64,000 nt of DNA from Sphingomonas sp. BK580 (GCF_014194975.1 NZ_JACIAY010000001.1:248001-312000), one strand, 5' to 3'; positions 26,790 through 35,089 are shown, counted from the stretch's first letter. Notes: generated by a model not told the origin, from the letters alone. Made by a program: numbers and translations.

Positions 26790-27398
26790 GTGACTCGCCC
26801 GCCTTCCCTTCCGCACAGCGCGATCGAGGATGCCTATGCGCTCGCGCTCGGCTGCATCCTCGTCGTGCTCGGGCTCGCGCTGCTCCATGCGGCGGGGCTG
26901 GTGACGGGCGGGATCGCGGGCGTGGCGCTGCTGCTCTCCTACGCGGTGCCGCTGCCGAGCGGAGTGCTGTTCACCTTGCTCAACCTGCCGTTCTTCTGGC
27001 TGGCGTGGCGCGCGATGGGGCGGCGCTTCACCCTGCGCACCGCCCTGGTCGGGATCGGCGTGGCGGGGCTCGGTACGGTCACGCGCTACGGGCTGAGCAT
27101 CGCGTACATCGATCCCGCCTTCGCCGCGCTGGCGGGCGGGTCGGTGATCGGCTTCGGCGCGCTCGCGCTCGCGCGGCACCATGCGGGGATCGGCGGCACG
27201 GGGGTGGTGACGCTCTGGCTCCAGCAGCGCCGCGGCTGGAACGCGGGGCGGACGCAGATCGCGATCGACGCGGTGATCCTGCTGGTGTCGCTGGTGGCGC
27301 TGCCGGTGGAGCGCGTGGCGTGGTCGGCGCTGTCCGCGGCGGCGATCAGCGGCATCCTGATCGCCTGGCACCGGCCGGGGCGGTATACAGGGTATTGA
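26790..27398 (+). CDS. YitT family membrane protein
   Basis: This is a 202-residue membrane protein with five or six transmembrane helices. It carries the YitT hallmark GLVTGGIAGVALLLSYAVPLPSGVLFTLLNLPFFWLAW and the later GGTGVVTLWLQQRRGWNAGRTQIAIDAVILL. It starts at GTG 26790. The C-terminal DUF2179 domain found in longer relatives is absent, as in many proteobacterial forms. The function is unknown, possibly transport. Confidence 0.88.
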   Translation: MTRPPSLPHSAIEDAYALALGCILVVLGLALLHAAGLVTGGIAGVALLLSYAVPLPSGVLFTLLNLPFFWLAWRAMGRRFTLRTALVGIGVAGLGTVTRYGLSIAYIDPAFAALAGGSVIGFGALALARHHAGIGGTGVVTLWLQQRRGWNAGRTQIAIDAVILLVSLVALPVERVAWSALSAAAISGILIAWHRPGRYTGY

Positions 27399-27436
27399 GC
27401 CGATCCGACGCTGCGTAGCGTCGGAGTGCTGTTAAT

Positions 27437-27537
27437 GCTTCTCCCCTCCCCTTCAGGGAAGGGGCTCGGGGTGGAGCATTTCAGCGCACGCCGCGCTAGC
27501 GGAGAAGCCCCACCCGCCCCCTCCCCTGAAGGGAAGG
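27437..27537. repeat. Paired inverted repeat between yitT-like gene and asd
   Basis: CTCCCCTCCCCTTCAGGGAA on the left and CCCCTCCCCTGAAGGGAAGG on the right form the ends of a unit of about 100 bp between convergent genes. Each end is itself palindromic (CCCTTCAGGGAAGG type). It could end transcription from both sides. Confidence 0.65.
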
Positions 27538-27553
27538 CTTGCCGCGGATAAGC

Positions 27554-28627
27554 TCACTCGTCCCCGGCGAACACCGCGTCGAAGGCGGCGTCGTCGGTCT
27601 CGTCCGCTTTCCTGAGATGACGGCGGCCGAGCAGCTCGGCGATCTGCACCGCGTTGAGCGCCGCCCCCTTGCGGAGGTTGTCGCTGACGCACCACAGCGC
27701 CAGCCCGTTCTCGACCGTGGGGTCCTCGCGCACGCGGCTCACGTAGGTGGCGTCGTCGCCCGCGCTCTCGATCGGGGTGACATAGCCGCCGTCCTCGCGC
27801 TTATCGACCAGCATCACGCCGGGCGCCTCGCGCAGGATCCGCTGCGCGTCCTCGGCCGACAGCTCGTTCTCGAACTCCACGTTGAGCGCCTCGGAATGGC
27901 CGACGAAGACCGGCACGCGCACGCAGGTGGCGACGACCTTGATCTTAGGGTCGAGGATCTTCTTGGTCTCGACCACCATCTTCCACTCTTCCTTGGTGGA
28001 GCCGTCGTCGAGGAAGCTGTCGATGTGCGGGATGACGTTGAAGGCGATCTGCTTGGTGAACTTCTTCGGCTCGGCGGGGTCGCCGACGAAGATGTTGCGG
28101 CTCTGCTCGAACAGCTCGTCCATGCCGATCTTGCCCGCACCCGAGACCGACTGATAGGTCGCCACCACCACGCGCCTGATCGTCGCGGCGTCGTGCAGCG
28201 GCTTGAGCGCCACCACCATCTGCGCGGTCGAGCAGTTCGGGTTGGCGATGATGTTCTTGGCGCGATAGCCGTCGATCGCCGCGGCGTTCACCTCGGGCAC
28301 GATCAGCGGCACGTCCGGGTCCATGCGGTAGAGCGACGAATTGTCGATCACGGTGCATCCCGCCGCGGCGAACTTGGGCGCGTAGACCTTCGTCGCCTCG
28401 CTGCCGATCGCGAACAGCGCCATGTCCCAGCCGGTCGGGTCGAAATGCTCGATGTTCTTGACGGTGAGCATGCGGCCGGTGTCGCCGTACTCGATCTGGT
28501 CGCCGGTCGAGCGCGACGACGCCAGCACCGCGATCTCGTCGGCGGGAAACTCGCGCTCGGCGAGAATGTTGACCATCTCGCGCCCGACATTGCCCGTGGC
28601 CCCCGCCACCACCACCCGATAACCCAT
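27554..28627 (-). CDS. asd: Aspartate-semialdehyde dehydrogenase
   Basis: This 357-residue NADP enzyme converts aspartyl phosphate to the semialdehyde for lysine, threonine, methionine and diaminopimelate synthesis. The Rossmann start is VVVAGATGNVGREM. The catalytic C132 lies in IANPNCSTAQM, with the SVSGAGKIGMDELFEQ loop and the later CVRVPVFVGHSEALNVEFE. The final ~20 residues (KADETDDAAFDAVFAGDE) are an acidic tail beyond the core fold. It is a single-gene unit here. Confidence 0.95.
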   Translation of the reverse strand: MGYRVVVAGATGNVGREMVNILAEREFPADEIAVLASSRSTGDQIEYGDTGRMLTVKNIEHFDPTGWDMALFAIGSEATKVYAPKFAAAGCTVIDNSSLYRMDPDVPLIVPEVNAAAIDGYRAKNIIANPNCSTAQMVVALKPLHDAATIRRVVVATYQSVSGAGKIGMDELFEQSRNIFVGDPAEPKKFTKQIAFNVIPHIDSFLDDGSTKEEWKMVVETKKILDPKIKVVATCVRVPVFVGHSEALNVEFENELSAEDAQRILREAPGVMLVDKREDGGYVTPIESAGDDATYVSRVREDPTVENGLALWCVSDNLRKGAALNAVQIAELLGRRHLRKADETDDAAFDAVFAGDE

Positions 28628-28712
28628 CGTCCGTCCTTCCCGGCGCGCCGCGTGCGCGCGTTCTCATCCCGCGGCGGCCCTAATGCGCCCGCCGCGCGCG
28701 CGACAGCAAGCT

Positions 28713-30950
28713 TTACTTGGGCCCGCTGCCGACGTGCGCGTCGAGGAAGCGCTCAATCGTGGTCCAGACGTGGATGTCGCGCACCGCCGAGTGGGTCTTG
28801 CCGGGATAGAACATCAGGTCGAACGGCATGTCCGCGGCCTGCAGCGCCGCGGCCACCTTGGTGGAATTGTCGAGGAAGACGTTGTCGTCGGCCATGCCAT
28901 GGAGCAGCAGCAGCGGCGTGGTGATGCGCTTCGGATCGCGCACCGCCCGCGACGCGTCATAGCCAGCGGCGTCGGTGCGCGGGTCGCCCATGTAGCGCTC
29001 GGTGTAATGCGAGTCGTAGAGGTGCCAGTCGGTCACCGGCGCGCCCGAGATCGCGGCGGCATAGAGGCCGGGGTCGGCCTCGATCATCTTGAGCGACATA
29101 TAGCCGCCGTACGACCAGCCGTAGGTGGCGATCCGCTTCGGGTCGACGTAGCCGAGCGTCTTAAGATAGGTCGCGCCGGCGCGCTGATCGGCGACCTCCA
29201 CCGTGCCCATCGCATGCCAGATCGCGCTCTCGAACGTCACCCCGCGGTTGGCCGAGCCGCGGTTATCGAGCTCGAAATAGATCCAGCCGCGATGGACGAT
29301 GTGCTGGATCAGCGGGTTCTTCCAGTCACGCGCGACGTTCTGCGGCCCCGGTCCGCCGTAATGCTGGAAGAAGACGGGGTAGCGCTTGCCCGGCTCCAGC
29401 CTGGGGGTGACCATCTGCCAGTGCAGCTCGGTGCCGTCCTCCGCCGCGATCGTGCCGAACGTCACCGGGCGGTGCGCGGCGAGATAGGGCGCGTAGGGGT
29501 GACCGCGCTCAACCCGGTTCTCGTTGACCCAGGCGAGCCGCTTGCCCGCGGCGTCGGCGAGATAGACCTGCGGCGGCTGGTTGGGGTTGGAGCGGGTGAC
29601 GAGGAAGCGCTGCGCCGCGCCGTCGGCGGTGACGCTGTTCTGCCAGCCGCGCTCGGTCAGCCGCTCGGGCGTGCCGCCGGCGAGCGGGACGACGTAGAGC
29701 TGCTGCTCGAGCACGTCGTCCTTGTTGGCCATGAAATAGACCTTGCCCGCCGCCTCGTCGACCGCGACCAGCCCGGTGACCACCCACGGCCCCTTGGTCA
29801 GCTGGGTCCACTGGCCGCCGCGCAGCAACCAGAGGTGACCGTAGCCGTCGCGCTCGGAGCGCCACAGGAGGCCGCCGTCGGCGAGCGCGCGATAGCTGTC
29901 GGTGAGGTTGATCCAGCTGCGCGGCGCGGCGGTCTCGCTGAACAGCGGGGTCGCCATGCCGGTGGCGGGGTCGACGCGGAGGACGTCCAGCCGGGTCTGC
30001 GCGCGGTTCTCGCGCTGGACGAGCAGCGCGGAGCCGTCGGGCAACCAATCGACTCGCGCCAGATAGATATCGGGGTCGGTGCCGAGATCGACCTTCACCT
30101 GCCCCTTGCCGTCGGCGCGCATCACGTGGAGCTCGACGGCGACGTTGGGCGTGCCCGCGGCGGGGTAGCGCTGCTGGTAGATCTCGGTGCCGGCGGCGCC
30201 GATCGCGGCGCGGGTGAAGACCTGCACCGGCGCCTCGTCGAACCGCTCGACGGCGACATAGCGGTCGTCGGGGCTCCACCAGTAACCGGTGCGGCGGTCC
30301 ATCTCCTCCTGCGCGACGAACTCGGCCTCGCCGAAATGGACCGTGCCGCCGCCGCCCTGGGTGAGCGCGCGCGCGGCGCCGCCGGCGAGCGGCTGGAGCC
30401 AGAGGTTCTGGTCGCGCACGTAGCTGACGAAGCCGCCGCGCGGCGAGACCTCGCCGTTGAGCACGCCGCCCCTCACCTCGGTGAGCCGGCGCGTCGTGCC
30501 GTCGAGCCCGGCCAGGTAGAGATCACCGTCGGCGGGGACGAGCAACTGGCGGCCGTCGGGCGACCAGTCGTAGCGGATGACCCCGGTCAGCGCGCCGATG
30601 CGCGCGCGCTCGCGTTGCATCTTCTCCGCCTCGGACAGCGCCGCGCCGCTGCCGACGCGCGTGCTGTCGACCAGCATCCGCTCCTGCCCGGTGGTGGTGT
30701 CGCGCGCCCAGAGATCGAGGCGGAAGCGATCGTCGGCGCGCGGGCGCAGGAAGGTGAGCAGCCGTCCGTCCGGCGAGAGCTTGAGCGAGCGCGGCTGCTG
30801 GCCGCCGAGGTCGGGCGCGGCGAAGATGCGCTCGAGCGTGAGTCGCTGCGCCGCGGGTCGGGTCGCGCCGGCCTGTGCCTGCGCGGCGTCAGCCACGAGC
30901 GCCCCTGTTGCTACCGTCGCGAGCGCCACCACCGCCAACCATGAACGCAT
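28713..30950 (-). CDS. S9 family peptidase, dipeptidyl peptidase IV-like
   Basis: This is a 745-residue exported serine peptidase starting at ATG 30950, with GGAGG upstream. A signal peptide (MRSWLAVVALATVATGALVADAAQAQ) precedes a DPP4-type beta-propeller (EEMDRRTGYWWSPDDRYVAVERFDE, where the EE pair binds the substrate N-terminus). The C-terminal alpha/beta hydrolase domain has S613 in YGWSYGGYMS, D688/D689 in HGMADDNVF and H720 in PGKTHSAVRD. It should remove N-terminal dipeptides in the periplasm. It may feed peptides to transporters together with the secreted subtilase, which is an inference. Confidence 0.93.
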   Translation of the reverse strand: MRSWLAVVALATVATGALVADAAQAQAGATRPAAQRLTLERIFAAPDLGGQQPRSLKLSPDGRLLTFLRPRADDRFRLDLWARDTTTGQERMLVDSTRVGSGAALSEAEKMQRERARIGALTGVIRYDWSPDGRQLLVPADGDLYLAGLDGTTRRLTEVRGGVLNGEVSPRGGFVSYVRDQNLWLQPLAGGAARALTQGGGGTVHFGEAEFVAQEEMDRRTGYWWSPDDRYVAVERFDEAPVQVFTRAAIGAAGTEIYQQRYPAAGTPNVAVELHVMRADGKGQVKVDLGTDPDIYLARVDWLPDGSALLVQRENRAQTRLDVLRVDPATGMATPLFSETAAPRSWINLTDSYRALADGGLLWRSERDGYGHLWLLRGGQWTQLTKGPWVVTGLVAVDEAAGKVYFMANKDDVLEQQLYVVPLAGGTPERLTERGWQNSVTADGAAQRFLVTRSNPNQPPQVYLADAAGKRLAWVNENRVERGHPYAPYLAAHRPVTFGTIAAEDGTELHWQMVTPRLEPGKRYPVFFQHYGGPGPQNVARDWKNPLIQHIVHRGWIYFELDNRGSANRGVTFESAIWHAMGTVEVADQRAGATYLKTLGYVDPKRIATYGWSYGGYMSLKMIEADPGLYAAAISGAPVTDWHLYDSHYTERYMGDPRTDAAGYDASRAVRDPKRITTPLLLLHGMADDNVFLDNSTKVAAALQAADMPFDLMFYPGKTHSAVRDIHVWTTIERFLDAHVGSGPK

Positions 30951-31063
30951 CCATTCCTCCGGGATCGCCACCCGGGACCGGGCGCGCCGCCCTTATCGCG
31001 GCGGGAGCTGGCGAGGTAAAGCGTCACCCTTGCTGTCGTGGTGGGGCGCTCTTCCGGGCGAAA

Positions 31064-31138
31064 GGCCGATGCCGATGCCGATGCCGACGCCGACGCCGAC
31101 GCCGACGACGACGCGAGCGCCGACGACGACGCGGGCGC
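31064..31138. repeat. Hexanucleotide tandem repeat (GATGCC/GACGCC)
   Basis: About four GATGCC units run directly into four GACGCC units and then a decayed GACGAC/GCGAGC tract. It lies about 115 nt upstream of the S9 peptidase start in a 534-nt non-coding gap. No protein-coding signal is seen, so slippage would change spacing rather than a reading frame. Confidence 0.75.
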
Positions 31139-31157
31139 TCCGTCACTACAAGCGCAC

Positions 31158-31246
31158 CACCCCGGCGGACGCCGGGGTCCAGGTGGGGAAGGCCTGCGTG
31201 GCCGTCACCAGCCTCCCCCACCTGGACCCCGGCGTCCGCCGGGGTG
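31158..31246. repeat. Near-perfect 36-bp inverted repeat (REP doublet)
   Basis: The arms 31158-31193 and 31211-31246 are inverted copies differing at one position, with an 17-bp spacer. Each arm itself contains the palindrome ACCCCGGCGGACGCCGGGGT. The element lies between the S9 peptidase promoter region and rplS. Confidence 0.8.
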
Positions 31247-31282
31247 GCCCTTAGGGACGTAAGGCATCTCCTACCCCACCGG

Positions 31283-31379
31283 CGTCATCCTGAGCTTGTC
31301 TCAGGATCCACTGTGCCGCGCACCCAAGTGCCGGTGGTGATCGCGGACGGCTAGATCCTGAGACGAGCTCAGGATGACG
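31283..31379. repeat. 97-bp REP doublet (CGTCAT...ATGACG)
   Basis: The left palindrome is CGTCATCCTGAGCTTGTCTC and its inverted partner on the right is GAGACGAGCTCAGGATGACG. Outer ends and inner hairpins match other copies in this window at 34331, 37362, 37494 and 43602. Confidence 0.8.
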
Positions 31380-31420
31380 CCGGCTACGGCGAACCGGCGG
31401 TGCGACGCCTCCCCCCCCGA

Positions 31421-31456
31421 ACAAGAAAGGGGCGCGGTGGTCTCCCACCGCGCCCC
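31421..31456 (-). terminator. Rho-independent terminator after rplS
   Basis: A perfect 12-bp stem (31429-31440 with 31445-31456, loop TCTC on the plus strand) is followed on the minus strand by TTTCTTGTT. It lies 28 nt after the rplS stop and ends the vapB-vapC-trmD-rplS transcript. Confidence 0.88.
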
Positions 31457-31484
31457 TCGCGCTCCGGCCGAAACCGGGTGTCGC

Positions 31485-31871
31485 TTACTCGGCGGCCTGC
31501 GCCTGCGGGCGGTTGTCGCGGCGCTCGGCGATGCGCGCCGACTTACCGGTGCGGCCACGCAGATAGTAGAGCTTGGCGCGACGCACCGCGCCCTTGCGCA
31601 CCACCTCGATCGAGTCGACGTTGGGCGAGTACAGCGGGAAGACGCGCTCCACACCCTCGCCGAAGCTGATCTTGCGGACGGTGAACGACGAGCCCATGCC
31701 CTTGTTCGAGCGCGCGATGCACACGCCCTCGAAGTTCTGGACGCGGGTGCGCTCGCCCTCGACCACCTTCACGCCGACCTTCAGCGTGTCGCCGGGGCGG
31801 AACTCGGGGAGCTTCTTGCTCTCGTGGAACTTGGCGATCTGCTCGGCCTCGAGCGTCTGGATCAGGTTCAT
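31485..31871 (-). CDS. rplS: 50S ribosomal protein L19
   Basis: This is a 128-residue large-subunit protein at the 30S-50S interface, from ATG 31871. The L19 pattern is complete: [70 protein letters not shown] and [10 protein letters not shown]. It starts 4 nt after the trmD stop, as in the standard trmD-rplS pair, and is followed by a strong terminator. Confidence 0.96.
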   Translation of the reverse strand: MNLIQTLEAEQIAKFHESKKLPEFRPGDTLKVGVKVVEGERTRVQNFEGVCIARSNKGMGSSFTVRKISFGEGVERVFPLYSPNVDSIEVVRKGAVRRAKLYYLRGRTGKSARIAERRDNRPQAQAAE

Positions 31872-31875
31872 CGCG

Positions 31876-32604
31876 TCAATCCTTACTTCCGTGCCGCGCG
31901 CCAGAGGGCGAGCCGACCCGAGCGCCCTCGTGACGCTCCCACAGGTCCGGCCGCCGTAGCCGTGTGTCGATCTCGGCCTGTGACTGACGCCACGCCGCGA
32001 TCCTCGCATGATCCCCCGATCGCAGCACCTCGGGGATCGTGCGCCCTTCCCATTCGACAGGTCGGGTATAATGCGGATATTCGAGGAGGCCGCTCTCGAA
32101 GCTCTCCTCGTCCCCGCTCGAAGCCGCGCCCATTACCCCCGGAATCAACCGAACGCAAGCGTCCAGCAGCACCAGCGCGGCCATCTCGCCGCCCGAGAGG
32201 ATATAGTCGCCGATCGACAGCTGCTCGATGGCGCGCGCCTCGAACAGGCGCTCGTCGAACCCCTCGAACCGCCCGCACAGCAGCAGCGCGCCCGGCCCGG
32301 CGGCGAGGTCGCGGACGCGGCGTTGCGTCAGCGGCGCGCCCCGCGGCGTGAGCGCGATCAGCGGGCGCCCGTCGGCGTGCGCGTCGACCGCGCGGCCGAC
32401 GATATCGGCGCGCAGCACCATCCCCGCCCCGCCGCCCGCCGGCGTGTCGTCGACGGTGCGGTGGCGGTCCTCGGTGAAGTCGCGGATGTTCACCGCGTCG
32501 CAGGTCCACCGCCCCTCGCGCAGCGCGCGGCCCGCGAGCGCGACGCCGAGCGGGCCGGGGAACATCTCGGGGTAGAGCGTCAGGATCGTGGCGCGGAAGG
32601 TCAT
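31876..32604 (-). CDS. trmD: tRNA (guanine-37-N1)-methyltransferase
   Basis: This is a 242-residue SPOUT methyltransferase that makes m1G37 next to the anticodon and prevents frameshifting. The deep-trefoil-knot motifs are [15 protein letters not shown] and [22 protein letters not shown]. The N-terminal [26 protein letters not shown] is typical. ATG 32604 overlaps the vapC stop as ATGA, which is not the usual neighbour. The usual upstream partner, rimM, is displaced by 1.9 kb. The last ~20 residues ([17 protein letters not shown]) are a non-conserved tail. Confidence 0.95.
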   Translation of the reverse strand: MTFRATILTLYPEMFPGPLGVALAGRALREGRWTCDAVNIRDFTEDRHRTVDDTPAGGGAGMVLRADIVGRAVDAHADGRPLIALTPRGAPLTQRRVRDLAAGPGALLLCGRFEGFDERLFEARAIEQLSIGDYILSGGEMAALVLLDACVRLIPGVMGAASSGDEESFESGLLEYPHYTRPVEWEGRTIPEVLRSGDHARIAAWRQSQAEIDTRLRRPDLWERHEGARVGSPSGARHGSKD

Positions 32605-32975
32605 CGTGTCCAGTTCTCGACGGCGAGGCCGGGAATGCCGGCGAAGTCGCGCTCGTTGTTGGTGACGAGGATGGCATCGAGCGACAGCGCGTGCGCCGCG
32701 ATCAGGCGATCGAAACTGCCGCGTCGAAACGGTAGCCGGGCATAGGCCCATGCCGCCCTCGCGTCGAAAGCGAGCACGTCGAACAGGCGGGTCACCTGCT
32801 CGAGAACCTCCGACGCCGGGCGCTTGCCGCAGACGCTACCCAGCGAGACCTCGGCGAAGGCGATCGACGAGATGACGATAGTCCCGCGGCGACAGCGCTC
32901 GACGCGCGCGCGCAACGCGGCGGGTTCACCGGCGAGCAGCGCGATGACGATGTTGGCGTCGAGCATGTACCTCAC
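32601..32975 (-). CDS. vapC: VapC-type PIN-domain toxin
   Basis: This is a 124-residue PIN ribonuclease. The acidic metal-binding residues are all present: D6 (MLDANIVI), E42 (FAEVSLG), D89 ([11 protein letters not shown]) and D110 (NNERDF). VapC toxins cut tRNA anticodon loops or the 23S sarcin-ricin loop. The start is GTG 32975, overlapping the vapB stop as GTGA, and its own stop overlaps the trmD ATG by 4 nt. The whole block vapB-vapC-trmD-rplS is therefore likely one coupled transcript. Confidence 0.92.
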   Translation of the reverse strand: MRYMLDANIVIALLAGEPAALRARVERCRRGTIVISSIAFAEVSLGSVCGKRPASEVLEQVTRLFDVLAFDARAAWAYARLPFRRGSFDRLIAAHALSLDAILVTNNERDFAGIPGLAVENWTR

Positions 32976-33259
32976 CGGTCGGCTTCCGCCCCCCAGCCAG
33001 TCCAGTCAGGATCGTCCCAGGCGCGGGGCGACGGCTCGAACGCGCGCTCTTCAGCCGAGCGCGGTGCGAGCCCGGGACACTTGCCCCATACCGACGCGAG
33101 ATCGAGTCGATCGTCCCTCACCACGGGCGCGAACTCATAATGGTCGCGTTCCTCGCGCACCACCATCTCCGTACCCTCCTTCAGCCCCAGCGCCTTGGGC
33201 AGGCGCAGCGCGACCGAATTGCCGGACTTGAACACCTTGGCGCGATATTCGTTACTCAT
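32972..33259 (-). CDS. vapB: VapB-type (AbrB/SpoVT domain) antitoxin
   Basis: This is a 95-residue antitoxin from ATG 33259, with GGGAG about 8 nt upstream. Residues 4-45 form the swapped-hairpin DNA-binding domain (EYRAKVFKSGNSVALRLPKALGLKEGTEMVVRE). The C-terminal part (GKCPGLAPRSAEERAF... [13 protein letters not shown]) is the flexible toxin-binding tail. It would neutralise VapC and repress its own promoter. A palindromic pair lies just upstream of its start. Confidence 0.9.
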   Translation of the reverse strand: MSNEYRAKVFKSGNSVALRLPKALGLKEGTEMVVREERDHYEFAPVVRDDRLDLASVWGKCPGLAPRSAEERAFEPSPRAWDDPDWTGWGAEADR

Positions 33260-33268
33260 CGCCGATCT

Positions 33269-33293
33269 CCCGTATGCACGGGATGTATATACA
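33269..33293. promoter_or_regulatory. Palindromes in the vapB / oxidoreductase divergent promoter
   Basis: CCCGTATGCACGGG (33269-33282, a 5-bp inverted repeat around ATGC) is followed by the perfect palindrome TGTATATACA (33284-33293). Only 52 nt separate the two divergent starts, so a VapB autoregulatory operator here could also affect the oxidoreductase gene. Assignment is by position and symmetry. Confidence 0.5.
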
Positions 33294-33311
33294 CGCGGGA
33301 ACGACAGCAAG

Positions 33312-34220
33312 ATGGACGACTGCCTCATCATCGGTGCCGGTCCCGCCGGGCTAACCGCGGCGATCTATCTGGCGCGCTATCATCTCTCGATCCGGCTGTT
33401 CGACTCGGGCTCGAGCCGCGCCGCGATGATCCCGTGCACGCACAACCACGCCGGCTATCCCGAGGGGATCGCGGGCACCGAGCTGCTGCGGCTGATGCTC
33501 ACCCAGGCGGAGAAGTATGGCGCGCGGCGCGAGCCGGTGAAGGTGACCGGGCTGGCGCAAGACGGCGACGGCTTCGTCGCCACCACCGACCGGGGCACGC
33601 ATCGCGCACGCACCGTGCTCCTAGCGACCGGGGTGGTGAACCACCGCCCGCACGGGCTGCTGCCCGAGGTGCACGATCCGGCGCTGGCGCGCGGGCTGCT
33701 GCGTTACTGCCCGGTGTGCGACGGCTATGAGGTCACGGACAAGCGAGTGGCGGTGATCGGCACCGGTGATCGCGGCATGCGCGAGGCGCTCTTCCTCCGC
33801 GGCTTCACGCGCGACATCACGCTGATCGCGCCCGAGGCGGAGCATCTGCTCGACGCTGCCTGCGCCACGGCGCTCGACGAGGCAGGCGTGGTGCGCGTCG
33901 ACGGCCCGTGTGGCGGCTATGCGATCGAGGGCGACGAGTTCGCGCTCGACACCGCGCGCGGGCGGATGGCGTTCGACAGCGTCTACCCCGCGCTGGGCTC
34001 ACGCATCCGCTCGCGCCTCGCGATCGAGGCGGGCGCGCGCGCGAGCGACGACGGCTGTCTCGAGGTGGACGATCATCAGCGCACCAGCGTGCCGGGGCTG
34101 TTCGCTGCGGGGGACGTGGTGAAAGGGCTCGACCAGATCAGCCACGCCATGGGTGAGGCCGGCGTCGCGGCGACGACGATCCGCAACCTGCTCGCGGAGC
34201 AGCGACCGCTGCGACGGTGA
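33312..34220 (+). CDS. Thioredoxin reductase-like NAD(P)/FAD oxidoreductase
   Basis: This is a 302-residue flavoprotein. The FAD motif is CLIIGAGPAGLTAAIYLARY (residues 4-23). The redox pair is C133-x-x-C136 in RYCPVCDGYE, the NAD(P) motif is RVAVIGTGDRG, and the C-terminal FAD motif is VPGLFAAGDVV. The GGGxSA NADPH signature is altered to GTGDRG. No thioredoxin gene is nearby. It begins at ATG 33312 with a weak ribosome site and lies on the opposite strand inside what is normally the rimM-trmD operon. Its partner protein is unknown. Confidence 0.88.
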   Translation: MDDCLIIGAGPAGLTAAIYLARYHLSIRLFDSGSSRAAMIPCTHNHAGYPEGIAGTELLRLMLTQAEKYGARREPVKVTGLAQDGDGFVATTDRGTHRARTVLLATGVVNHRPHGLLPEVHDPALARGLLRYCPVCDGYEVTDKRVAVIGTGDRGMREALFLRGFTRDITLIAPEAEHLLDAACATALDEAGVVRVDGPCGGYAIEGDEFALDTARGRMAFDSVYPALGSRIRSRLAIEAGARASDDGCLEVDDHQRTSVPGLFAAGDVVKGLDQISHAMGEAGVAATTIRNLLAEQRPLRR

Positions 34221-34222
34221 GC

Positions 34223-34302
34223 GGTGTTCCTGCGCACGCAGGAACCCAGGTGAGTTGGCGCCGCGTCCGTGGCTCTGGGCTCCTGCTTGCGCGGAGCACG
34301 GC
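34223..34302. repeat. Degenerate REP doublet
   Basis: GTTCCTGCGCACGCAGGAAC and the inverted, decayed GCTCCTGCTTGCGCGGAGC lie about 50 bp apart just after the oxidoreductase stop. The layout matches the other doublets. Confidence 0.5.
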
Positions 34303-34330
34303 GTGCTTCGAGAGCGCGCCTACTCATTCC

Positions 34331-34426
34331 CGTCATCCCGAACTCGTTTCGAGATCCATCGTGCCACATACTCAGCTGCGGCGGCGCCTGCGGCGCGGTA
34401 GATTCTGAAACGAGTTCAGGATGACG
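34331..34426. repeat. 96-bp REP doublet (CGTCAT...ATGACG)
   Basis: The left arm is CGTCATCCCGAACTCGTTTC and the right arm is GAAACGAGTTCAGGATGACG, between convergent oxidoreductase and rimM genes. It belongs to the same family as the 31283 and 43602 copies. Confidence 0.8.
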
Positions 34427-34467
34427 GCAGAAGGAAGCAAGAGGAGGAACGCTCGCGCCCCCTCCCC

Positions 34468-34911
34468 TCACTCCACGAACGCCGCCTCTACCACCAGCCG
34501 CTCACGATCCCACTCGGGCACCGCGTTGATCGGCACCATGAAGCGCTTGCCGCCGTCGCGCTCGATCTCGATCACGTCGCCCGCACCGAAATTCTCCACC
34601 GCGACGACACGCCCGACCGGCTCGCCGGCGGTCGACACCGCGGCGAGACCGAGCAGGTCGGCGTGATAATATTCGCCCTCGCCGAGCGGCGGCAGCGCCG
34701 CGCGCGCGACGGTGAGCAAGGTGCCGCGAAGCTGCTCCGCGCCGGTGCGGTCGGTCACCTCGGCGAAGCGCGCGATCGTGCCGTCGCGTAGCTTCACCAG
34801 CGTGAGCGCACCGCCGTTGAACGTGCGATGCGCGTCGAGCGCTTCGGCGAACACCTTGAGGCGCACCTCACCGGTGATGCCGTGCGCCCCCGTCACGGCG
34901 GCGAGCACCAC
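34468..34911 (-). CDS. rimM: 16S rRNA processing protein RimM
   Basis: This is a 30S assembly factor acting on the head domain with S19. The conserved domain is complete: VVLAAVTGAHGITGEVRLKVF, then LPPLGEGEYYHADLLGLAAVSTAGEPVGRVVAVENFGAGDVIEIE and the PRC-barrel end FMVPINAVPEWDRERLVVE. I place the start at GTG 34911 (or 34908). The frame stays open to an ATG at 35049, but that adds a Pro/Thr/Arg-rich segment of 46 residues with no ribosome site. That segment overlaps another reading frame that has a better one. Confidence in the gene is high; the start is uncertain. Confidence 0.9.
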   Translation of the reverse strand: MVLAAVTGAHGITGEVRLKVFAEALDAHRTFNGGALTLVKLRDGTIARFAEVTDRTGAEQLRGTLLTVARAALPPLGEGEYYHADLLGLAAVSTAGEPVGRVVAVENFGAGDVIEIERDGGKRFMVPINAVPEWDRERLVVEAAFVE

Positions 34912-34936
34912 CGCGTCGGGGTCGATCGGCGCCGCC

Positions 34937-35089
34937 TCAGGCCTGGTCGGGCGAGCCGGCGCCGCCGGCGGGGGCGTCGTCGTCCCCTTCGGCGGGCTGC
35001 TGGCTCGAGACGCCCTGGTTGGTGGCGTCCTGGGTGGTGGAGTCGTCATTATCGTCGGGCGCGGTGCGCAGGTCGGGATCGTTCGTCAT
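34937..35089 (-). CDS. Acidic, disordered 50-residue protein (hypothetical)
   Basis: This is an open frame from ATG 35089 to TGA 34937, between rpsP and rimM. AGAGGA lies 7 nt before the ATG. The product has ten Asp, one Glu and only one Arg (MTNDPDLRTAPDDNDDS..., ending GSPDQA). It is low in complexity and lacks hydrophobic residues. It ends 26 nt before the likely rimM start, so it could be a leader peptide gene or a small independent protein. It may equally be by-product of biased composition. Confidence 0.4.
   Translation of the reverse strand: MTNDPDLRTAPDDNDDSTTQDATNQGVSSQQPAEGDDDAPAGGAGSPDQA

Noticed and set aside
31064..31260. Possible CRISPR-like or coding repeat in the GATGCC tract
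   Set aside because: Units are six bases and contiguous with no spacers, and the frames give only Asp/Ala or Arg strings.
30951..31484. Possible tRNA or ncRNA gene because of strong hairpins
   Set aside because: No cloverleaf or T-loop GTTCGA-type sequence; the hairpins are explained by repeat doublets and the rplS terminator.
32601..33259. Whether vapBC marks a genomic island
   Set aside because: No integrase, tRNA target or direct repeats flank it, and composition matches the neighbours, so only a local insertion is supported.
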